Origin: Nematostella vectensis | Taxonomy: Eukaryota; Cnidaria; Anthozoa; Actiniaria; Edwardsiidae | Length of the DNA stretch: 64,000 nt | Direction: 5' to 3' | NCBI RefSeq assembly: GCF_932526225.1 | Contig: NC_064035.1 | Coordinates: 16,230,469 to 16,294,468, forward strand | Shown: in pieces, positions 40,102 to 64,000 of the stretch | How positions within the stretch are numbered: position 1 is the stretch's first letter | How the letters are laid out: the number at the start of each line of letters is the position of its first letter | Made by a program: the position numbers and the translations under genes | Notes under the pieces: model-generated | What the model was told of the DNA's origin: nothing | The model's input: the letters and a program-made list of their open reading frames with translations, nothing else | The model's database searches: none

Positions 40102-43100
40102 TTACTTACGTGGTGCAATAGGATCAAAGGATGATGGTAAGCTGTTGGCATACATAACTAATTTCAATGTATGGTGCTGTTCAGTGATGCCATACCTACA
40201 TTAAAGTTTAAAAAAAATTATATCATTGTAAAGCCATTTGCCAGGATTTCAATACGGAGAAGGGTCATGTTACAATGAAGTAAACCAGATAAACTGTAAG
40301 GTATCAGTTTCTCAATTCTTTTGGAAGATAAAGGATTTCCAATGCCCTGCCTAAAAGCCTTTAAAGAGAATGTTTCTTAAGGGAAAGTAATACACTATGT
40401 TTTGTGCAGAGGCCAGAAGCTTAAAATTGTCTAGACCAATAGAGATGTAACTGTTTGGCTGTTCTTTTCTTACTCACCAGAACACTGTCCATAAACCGTT
40501 AGTCCAGCTGCCGTTTGACCTCATGAAATACCTGCCACAATAAGGCTTTTTAGCAACTTCTAATAAATGAATTACAGTTGAAGCTCTCATAAGCGACCAC
40601 CTTGGGAACTGAAAATTGTGGTCGTTAACGGAGCTGGTCTCTTACGAGAGCTTGCTCTCATAAGCAACCACTGGGTGCAAGAAAACTTGAACAATAGGTG
40701 TTACATTTTCTGGAGACAAAGGAAATGTCCCATGGTTGAAATCAAAGTTAGAAAATTGTAATATATGAAATTTTCTAATGGCCGCCTACTTGAAAGGCAG
40801 CTTTTGTGAAACATTACAACATTTTCCGTGATTTCAGCATGCATTGCATATGATGTTTATCAGGTGTTGACTGACGTTGTAAAGCCAAAAATCATTGTGG
40901 TCGCTTAAGAGAGCTTAAAAATTAAAGAAAAATCTCAGTTGGTGGTTTGAAATTGTGGTCGTTAACGGAGATGGTCGCACCGATAAGTTGGTCGCTTACG
41001 AGAGCTTAGAATTACAGAGTTTGTGTGACAATTCAATTGGTGATACATGATGTGGTCGTTATCAGAGCTGGTCGCTTACGAGAGCGGTCGCTCTTCGAGA
41101 GCTTCGACTGTAATTTACATCAAATTTGTCTTGTTAATTTAGCATTAAAATTGATATTTTATCCTTACCAAGGATTTATTCTATTTGTCCCTCTAGATCT
41201 CCAGAATAGCTTCTCAAAATCCTTTGTAATTTTTTTCCAAAGTTTCTCACTTGTTCCCTTTCCCTGAAAAGGAACAATATAAACATTAAATCCACTATTA
41301 CAAATAGACAAAAAAATAGATGACATGAGTTGAGGCTCTCACCTGACTCTCTTTGCTGACTGTAAACTTATCAAGATAAGGAACTCCACCTGTATCTTTT
41401 GGGACTGTTATAATAGCTGCTGCACTATAACTGAAAATAAAAACATTTTCTCAAAACAAACAAAAGATAAATTTTCTTTAAACTGATTATCTCACTCTGC
41501 CCTGCCCTATCGTATCCCCCTATCCTATTCATGGTTTCTTAAGTGATTAACTTACCTTTCAGATATGTATATTGTGTGAAGTTGTCTCTCAATTTTAGAG
41601 AAGTAATCCAGACTGAGGTCTTGGTCAAAAGACCTGTAACAATGAAAGAATCATATCTTGTTTATTTTACTCTGCTGATGAGGCCAGGCAGGCAGTTCGA
41701 CCCACATTATAGCTCATATCACACATTTGATTGTGAAAATCTTTTGATCAAAATGGAAAAAGGGCCTAAAGGACACCTCATTTTGAAGGTCAAGGGAATG
41801 TATTTGAAAAGGCAACAACTTACAGTATGTTTAAATTTAATAAATGTTTTGACTAAATCGTACACATACCTTATAATAAGACTCCGCAATCTTTCGACAT
41901 CAACATTTTCCAGGGAGTGGTAGGCATTGATCTGCTCAGAAACCTGGAAAAGGGTACCAGAACCTGGAAACAAAACATGTTATAGGAATACGAATAAGTA
42001 TAGCAGATTTCTTTATAAGCCTTTTTTCTACACAGATTCATTATACCCATTTTACTACAATGATTGGGGAAAGAACCCAGCCCCAATCAGGTTTAAACTG
42101 GTCCTCTTAGTTATTTTTCAGGTGCTAGTTGGTAATATGTTTATAAATCCCATACTATACCATTATGTGTGAATAACTCTGTTATCAAGCTGTTGGCACT
42201 TGTAATCACAGCTGACGTCTCACTTGGCAGGCATAGTAACAAATCCCTTATGGACTTTACCTATGTGAACAAATACATAAAAAAGGATTGTCATTAAAAG
42301 TTTTCAGTAAAACAGATATATGTAATTTCTGTAATTATAGCCGAATTCACAGTCCACAAACAAATTTGTCTATAATAAAACTCTGTATTATTTGATGTAG
42401 ATGTTTTTCCACCCTTACCAAATTATGAGATGAGCAGTGTAGTGATGAATCCCTTAGGAGGCTGCCCAGTTCATCTGGTACACTCACTGAGTCAACCACC
42501 TTTAAGAGAAATAAAAACAACCTCAGCAAATACTCAAGTTATGCATGTTATTTGTTAATGATGACACAATTTTTTGAATAAGCAATCTCAGTGTTTATTG
42601 TGATTAAGATGATGATGGTGTCAGTCAAGATTTTAGAATACGGAATGTTTAAGAGCAAATAAATAGATGGCTGGTGAAATAATGATGATGCTGTTTATTA
42701 TTAGTTATTTTGTTATGTTGCTTTTAAGGATATTATGTCTGATTTCCAAGCAAGCTAGCTTTACTTGTGGTGAGTGTATAATGGTGATGATGGTAATGAT
42801 TATGATTGTCATTATTATGATTTTGACAATGATAATGCACATTATATCAATTACCCTGACTTGGTCTGAACTCACCAATGCAATACCCCTTACCTGTCCT
42901 GAACTGTCTCTCAGTCCACCCTCTGTGTTCAAGAAGACTACTTTAGTTGGTTGTAGGATGGCAGCTAGTTCTACTGCAGCACTTGTGGGATCAATGTACA
43001 GCGTTTGTCCGGATGGACTCTTGCCCACCGCAGTCAGTATGGGTATTTGGCCAGACCTAACAATGGTGGACATCGCACATGTACCTAGGTCAGTAATTTC

Positions 43101-46100
43101 TAGTCTTTATCACCTCACAGTAGGAATTCATTGAATTTTAGTGAATCCATTGATTTGAGTGTGAGTAATTTAAAGCTAGGCACTTCATATTTAAGTTGAT
43201 GAAGGGCTGACTCCTCCCCAGTCGTAACGCAAGTTTTCAGAAGGGAGATTTCAAAGGCGCACAAAGCATAAAGGGAAGGGAGCAAGGATGCCCTGCGTGC
43301 CTCTTTAACCCTTCCCTTGAGGCTTTGCGACGTCTCCGAAAACCAAGACGACTGGGGATGGGTCAGGATGAATGGTAAGATTCAGCTTTTTTTTAGTTGG
43401 GGAGCTTAGTTGATATCTTATGCCTTGGGGCCCAGTTGAATTTAGTTTACCTTTGATACCAAAAGAAGAAAAATATGAAACTAATACTATCTATACCTTA
43501 GACCACAGGCTTCCCACCTCAGGATTTCAAAGGACATAAGAATCACGCAAATAAACATCTATGAGTTATATCTTCATGCTCTAATTCATTGAAATAAACT
43601 TAGTTGAGATGTGAATGTATCTATCTGTGGTGTTTTTTTTTTCTTTAGAAGAAGCTCAATTTTATGAGTTTACAACGATAAAAGTTTGTCTCGGATTATG
43701 AGTTGATACTAAGTATGTTAAAGAGACAAGTCTGGCAACTTAATTCCCCCTGGGGGGGCATTCGATGGGCGTGGTCTGGTTATATTTTAACCCTAAAAGA
43801 TACTAAAGTGGGCTTGGTTAGGCATGAATTTACCCCATAAAAGATACCTCAAACAAACGTAAACAATTTTTAATAAAAACATTCATTTTAAACTGTCTCT
43901 TATGGAAGATTTCACATTCAAATGCTCTTTCACAAGCTACAAGTTAGGTGAGCGATGGCTATAATAGCACCCTAAAAGATAGAGAGGTACAAATCTGGGC
44001 ATTTTCACCCCTAAAAGATACCCAAGGCTCCAAATTTACACCCTAAAAGATACAACGATGATCCCCCCGGGCTTAATTCTGACTACCTCAGCTTTAGTGA
44101 GATTTTCTGTTGGATTTTAATCAGTACGAAAACACTGACACTGGTACAGGATGGCAGCTGGTCAAGTAGCCCCACACCACCCTAGACCTCTCTTGTCCTT
44201 CTCCATCCCTCTTCCATATCAACAGGTCGCAAACGTCGACAGTCTGCATGTACTTACCTTAGCTCTATAAGCTACGTTTCACACAACAGATCACCATTTA
44301 GAAGTTAGTGTGGAAACTGTGAAAAAGACAAGTCATGTCTAGGGTGCGCAGGACTAAGCTGTCTATGCAAATTACATCCCAAGGATGCCATTTGACCAGA
44401 TCACCAACGGACAGCTAAAATTGACACTCAAAAATTCATTTCTTGCAGTTTTTTAAGCATATTGCTTTTAAAATTGAGTCGGGATAGTTCCATCACTCTC
44501 CCATCCTGTACCAGTGTCAGTGTTTTCGTACTGATTAAAATCCGGCAGAAAATCGCACTGAAGCTGAGGTAGTCAGAATTAAGTTGGCAGCCTTCTCTCA
44601 TTAACATACTTATTAGTATCAACTCAAAATCCAAGACAAACTTTAATCGCTCTAAACTCTTAAAATTGAGCTTCTTCTGAAGAAAAGAAAAACGGCAGAC
44701 TGATACATTTACATCCCAACTAAGCTTATTTCATGAATTAGAACAATAACTCATAGATGTTTATTTTTGTGAATTCGTATGTCCTTCAAAATCCTTCACC
44801 GATGTGAGTGGGAAGCCTATGCTTAGACTCACTTTTAGCTTTCTAGAAGAACTTACCCGATAAAACTCTTTAGAGGCTCAATGTCAACTCTGTTAATACA
44901 TCCAACTTTGGAATCACTAAAAGAAAAAATTAGTTTTCAAGATAAGTTTTGATTGTAATCATCATCTTGTACATGATTTTATACCTATATAGATAGGTCT
45001 CGTGGATAAAAAACGGGTTAGTGCATAGAGTTAAGAACACATCAACTGCACTAAGCACATGGTTTCATCTTCTTTAACATAACTTATGTATTCACACCAC
45101 ACTCAATTAATCTGCCTCACCCTCGGCTTCAAACAGAACCCTCTTATATATGGTGTCTTCTGTCATAATCAAAGTTTTTTTTACTATACCAGTCATAATA
45201 GTCACATAGGCTCTTACAGAGATGTTGAAGCTGCATGAAAGACATCGCTTGAACATGAGACAGGTCTGGCTTTTGTACCATGTTGTTCCAACAGAGAAAC
45301 CAGTTTGATGCTATCTGCAAGGACTTGATGTTGGAAATCTGTCTGTGATGGTAACACAGGGTTGATGCCATGTACTATAACCACAGGCATCCCATTACGA
45401 GTCAGGAAGGACAAGCAGGATGCTAGCTTGTCCAGCTGTGGAGTGTACGACATTTCCATAAGGTAAGGATAGCATGTTAAGGCCATGTTATTCTTCTAGA
45501 AGTTGTTTCATCCAATCGCAAACATGCTATACCAAGTGAAACCTCTACAACCCTTGTTTTCCTGTCAGTTTCAAACCAGATTTCACACTTGCATTTACAC
45601 AAGAAGTTTCTTACCCTGTAGTATTATATAGGATAAAAACCTCTGCTCACAGGTATATATAGGATATCCCTATGTCTAATAACCACAAAACAGTGGTACC
45701 TGCTAAAGAAAAGCATAGTTTGTTCAGGCTCACACACTTTAAAAAGATGCAGGACTAAAAGAAGTTTTCCTTGTTATGTTTTCATGGTAATTTAAGGGTA
45801 TCAGTTTATACATATTTTTTTGTTTATAACATGCTGTGAAGTCATTGTGTTAGAGGATAGCTTAAACGCGTTAATGAGATTAGGCAATGTTAAATAGCTT
45901 ATTTGTCCTCACCATTTCATCTTCCATAAACACATTAGGAGAAATCTCGACAACAGCAAAAGGTTGTTCAGGGTATGACTCTCTTGTCTGGAACTGCCGT
46001 AACCAATAGCGTGCCTCCTTCGGATCTGTACCAACCTTGATGTAGAAATACATTGTGCAAATGTATGGTCAACTTTTTATACACACTGTAAGATTTGCAG

Positions 46101-46409
46101 GCACTCTTGTCAAGTGTCATTTCATCTTTAAGTTAAATAAATGCTTTAAATTGAACGAAAATAGTTGAAAAAACTAACAAGCTAAGCAGCATTTCTAGTG
46201 TCAAATCCTACCTCTTCAAGAAACCTCTTCAGATCTTGATTCTTTTGACTTTTATCTGAAGTCTGAACCCTTGCAGTTGATGTCGGGACCACGTAAGAAG
46301 TGGATGAAAATCTTGTGACTGCTACTCCAGTACTTAAACTTCTCGCATTCTTTAAAATCTCACTACGACTATTTGAGTTAAGCAATCGGCAGGAGTTTAA
46401 CAGACGCAT
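40102..46409 (-). CDS. NAGS: N-acetylglutamate synthase, mitochondrial
   Basis: Thirteen exons: 46409-46212, 46035-45913, 45495-45218, 44916-44857, 43056-42894, 42499-42419, 42260-42161, 41963-41870, 41633-41556, 41430-41343, 41263-41169, 40531-40478 and 40195-40102; 501 residues (human 534). Residues 1-40 are Arg/Ser-rich without acidic run (MRLLNSCRLLNSNSR), a mitochondrial targeting peptide. An amino-acid-kinase-like domain follows (EARYWLRQFQT, QPTKVVFLNTEGGLRDSS, SAVITSANSLITELF), then a GNAT acetyltransferase domain (AAAIITVPKDTGGVPYLDKF, LFWRSRGTNRINPWYF). It makes N-acetylglutamate from acetyl-CoA and glutamate, the activator of the synthetase encoded head-to-head next door. The exon 5 acceptor was set at 43057 because it alone keeps phase and aligns SGQIPIL with the family. 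The last exon ends PRK-stop, but CAC|GTAAGT there is also a good donor, so another 3' exon is possible. Confidence 0.93.
40575..41110. mobile_element. Tc1/mariner-pogo-type MITE with TA duplication
   Basis: 536 bp in NAGS intron 11. Ends CAGTTGAAGCTCTCATAAG and CTTCGAGAGCTTCGACTG are inverted; TA flanks both sides (40573-40574, 41111-41112). Interior repeats GGTCGCTTACGAGAGCTT and GTGGTCGTTAACGGAG words. Confidence 0.8.
43217..43357. mobile_element. short hairpin MITE
   Basis: Starts CCCCAGTCGT and ends ACGACTGGGG, with GGGAAGGG/CCCTTCCC further in; 141 bp in NAGS intron 4. Confidence 0.65.
43497..44830. mobile_element. large inverted-repeat element with a nested insertion
   Basis: The left arm (43497-44154) and right arm (44501-44830) are inverted copies (for example AACATCTATGAGTTAT / ATAACTCATAGATGTT and GACACTGGTACAGGATGG / CCATCCTGTACCAGTGTC). 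The left arm is longer only because another element (43747-44071) sits inside it. The 346-bp centre has no open frame. In NAGS intron 4. Confidence 0.85.
43747..44071. mobile_element. nested hAT-like MITE with 8-bp target duplication
   Basis: 325 bp, ends CCCCTGGGGGG and CCCCCCGGG, flanked by an exact 8-bp repeat CTTAATTC (43739-43746 and 44072-44079). The uninterrupted site is preserved in the right arm of the host element (reverse complement at 44576-44583), where the 8-mer occurs once. Interior repeats CCCTAAAAGATAC. Confidence 0.88.
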
Positions 46410-48317
46410 TTAAAAGAAGACGCTCGACGAAAATTTTGCTCAGTTTTTAGATGTTCGTTGATTCGTTGGTCACAAATGAGCTTTGTTGAACCTTTCAAAG
46501 GCCATCCTGCTTCGTCATGCTTTTTCGGGGTAGATTCACTGCACCACGTCCATTGTGCGTTTCGTTCTCTAATACAGCCGTCGTGAAAATAAATCGGCTT
46601 TTCTATCACCTACTCTAGAAATGTGTCTAGTAGAGGGGCAAATGTCCCCCCAGGGGTAGGGGGTTAGAGAATGTGTACAAACCCCAAAATTATGGACTCT
46701 ACTGAGAGATTATTCTCAAAATATAAAGAAAAACATGAACAGTATTTCTTTCAAATAAAAACAATTGTCATTTTTTTCAAGATTTTTTATAGCTCAGTTT
46801 TATGGTCGATTTTTATACTTATTTTATGGTATATTTTTATAGGGGACTGTGTGTGCACGTGTTATATTTAGCGAATTTTCATTGGACGTTAGTTTAACGC
46901 CACAATACTTAGTACGAAAACAATGCATGTGGTCACACTACTTGACAGCTCTTACGGGTGATGCAACTTTTCAGTGTTTTATCATGCTGGTTTTGTAAAT
47001 TAATGGTATTTGCAGCAACGGCCATTATTACATCGCTGTCTCTACAAGCAAAGGTAGGAAACATTTGAATATTGAGGATCAAGTTCTTTATTCGATGAAA
47101 TGCTATTTGTTTTTGTAATGACAATTTTGGGAGTCACGTCCTCATGGTTGGACTAATTAGAAATGAGTTAACCTTCAAATTGAGCTAAATTGTGTACCTG
47201 CTGTTATCAATGTTTATAATCGTCCTTTGCGTTGTGGAGGATTAATGAATGCAATAGCTATTTAGATTGAATTAGCGCGCAAGTCTGTTGTTCTTCGTGC
47301 ATTTTTTCCCGCATGGAGGCCCCCTAACCAAGACTTGCTGGGAGCTTTTTTCTATTTTTTGCCATTTGCCGTGGGGTTGGCTTTGCATGACAGCCGACTT
47401 AAGCCTTTTTCCACACGTCAGAGATACGCTTTGAAAAGAAAAATTTTTAGTGAAAAGCTCGATTGAAATTTTACTTCTTTCGTTGATCGGTCACCGTATC
47501 TTTGTTCATAGATGCTTTGTTGAACCTTTTAAAGGTCTTCCTGCTTCGAGGAGTCTCTAAGGTAACTGAGCTTTTGGTTATATTGATTTTCAGAGTATTG
47601 CCCCTTTTGGGGTATTGTTCTTTTTAGGTGAAGTGTAGTTTCAGTGCAACCCATGGCTACTACAGCTCTCATGAAAACAAATGGGTTTCTTAGAAATATG
47701 TCTAGTAGGGAGGTTAAGAAATTTGTACAATTTCAAAATCGTGAATTCCTTTTTCCTGAGAGATATAGAGAAAATATGAACCGTATTTCTTTCATATCAA
47801 GAAAAGTCCTTTTTACCAGATCTTATGTAGCTCAGTTTTTATGATCGATCATACTATGTATTTGTTTCTGTGCACGTGTTTTATTGCGTGTTTTCATTGG
47901 TCGTCATAGCCCAGTTAGTTACGCTACGGTAGACACAGCTCTTATGGGTGATGCAAGTTTTCTGTCTTTTTTTATATTTATGCTGATTTTGTAAATTAAC
48001 GATATTTGGAGAAACGGCCATCATTGCATCGCCGTCTCTACAAGCAAAGGTGGGAAATTGGACATTTGAGGACAAGACATTCAAGTCTTTGTAATGAAAA
48101 TTTAAGAATAAACTCACGTCCTTCTATATGGCCTTCTATAGATTGTACTAATTGAAAATTGGCAGTTCGGCTAAATTGTGTGCCTGTTTCAATCAATGTC
48201 TAGATTAATGCTTTGCGTTGTTGAGGATTTATGGATGCAATAGCTATTTTCTTGAATGTGCGTGCATGTCTGTTGTTGTTCATGCAGATTTTTCCCGTTT
48301 GAGGAGGCCTTTCAACC
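46410..48317. promoter_or_regulatory. divergent NAGS / CPS intergenic region, tandemly duplicated
   Basis: The start codons of NAGS (46409, minus) and CPS (48318, plus) are 1.9 kb apart. The region consists of two diverged direct copies of about 1 kb: 46450-47475 and 47476-48440. Shared blocks include GCTTTGTTGAACCTTT (46482/47514), TGTGCACGTGTT with an E-box CACGTG (46855/47872), TCTCTACAAGCAAAGGT (47038/48036) and GCCTTTTTCCACACGTCA (47403/48402). The second copy carries the live CPS exon 1. Promoter function is inferred from position. Confidence 0.75.
47320..47430 (+). pseudogene. dead duplicate of CPS exon 1 (mitochondrial targeting exon)
   Basis: In the upstream duplicate unit, CTAACCAAGACTTGCTGGGA aligns with CAACCATGACTCTCTTGCTG at the true start; the ATG is AAG here. 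GTGGGGTTGGCTTTGCATGA, GACTTAAGCCTTTTTCCACA and CACGTCA match the rest of exon 1, with length changes that break the frame. The true donor (AAAGGTATTC) is not conserved. Confidence 0.8.

Positions 48318-64000
<15,683 letters not shown>

Noticed and set aside
43057-43087. Earlier acceptor for NAGS exon 5 (after CCTAG at 43088)
   Set aside because: It breaks phase with exon 4 and adds residues absent from the family; the acceptor at 43057 fits both phase and alignment.
46397-46609. Minus-strand frame of 70 codons overlapping the NAGS start
   Set aside because: Out of frame with NAGS and without similarity; the NAGS start at 46409 gives a proper targeting peptide.

Overview
The window is nuclear DNA from an animal. 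Every confident gene is split into many short exons with GT/AG junctions, the proteins read through at close to human-like similarity, and the introns are AT-rich, with long C or G runs, minisatellites and many small palindromic transposons. This, together with a glutamine-type mitochondrial carbamoyl-phosphate synthetase, suggests an early-branching invertebrate. A sea anemone or coral (Cnidaria, Anthozoa) is my best guess from overall character; I cannot prove it without a search.

Layout: (1) 253-2594, the 3' half of GOSR2 (Golgi SNARE, + strand). (2) 4660-7477, a LITAF-domain protein on the minus strand, sharing a 453-bp divergent promoter with (3) MAD2L1 (7931-11301, +). (4) ESF1, a nucleolar rRNA-processing factor (11961-23267, +, 17 exons), with a 1.6-kb 23-bp minisatellite in one intron. 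(5) A transposon-rich gap (23268-28494) with a broken LINE on the minus strand. (6) ZW10 (28495-38938, +, 22 exons). (7) NAGS (46409-40102, minus, 13 exons). (8) A mitochondrial carbamoyl-phosphate synthetase of the CPS I/III type (48318 to the window end, +, 33 exons seen, 3' end missing). All six genes whose start lies in the window were rebuilt exon by exon; the five complete ones give reading frames divisible by three.

Two pairs stand out functionally. NAGS makes N-acetylglutamate, the allosteric activator of CPS I/III, and the two genes lie head-to-head 1.9 kb apart; the synthetase keeps the glutaminase cysteine that mammalian CPS1 lost. The intergenic region is itself a tandem duplication of about 1 kb, which left a dead copy of the CPS first (mitochondrial targeting) exon. 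MAD2L1 and ZW10 both serve the spindle checkpoint, though they are separated by ESF1 and a LINE.

The less expected signals are: a palindromic repeat in a ZW10 intron that carries a hammerhead ribozyme on each strand (one intact in core, one with a core change), with a decayed relative in a CPS intron; and a recurrent pattern in which exon ends plus their 5' splice sites were tandemly duplicated or amplified into minisatellites (ZW10 exons 7 and 17; CPS exons 9, 17, 18, 19 and 25), including one intron whose first bases resemble the start of the following exon, as expected for intron birth by tandem duplication.
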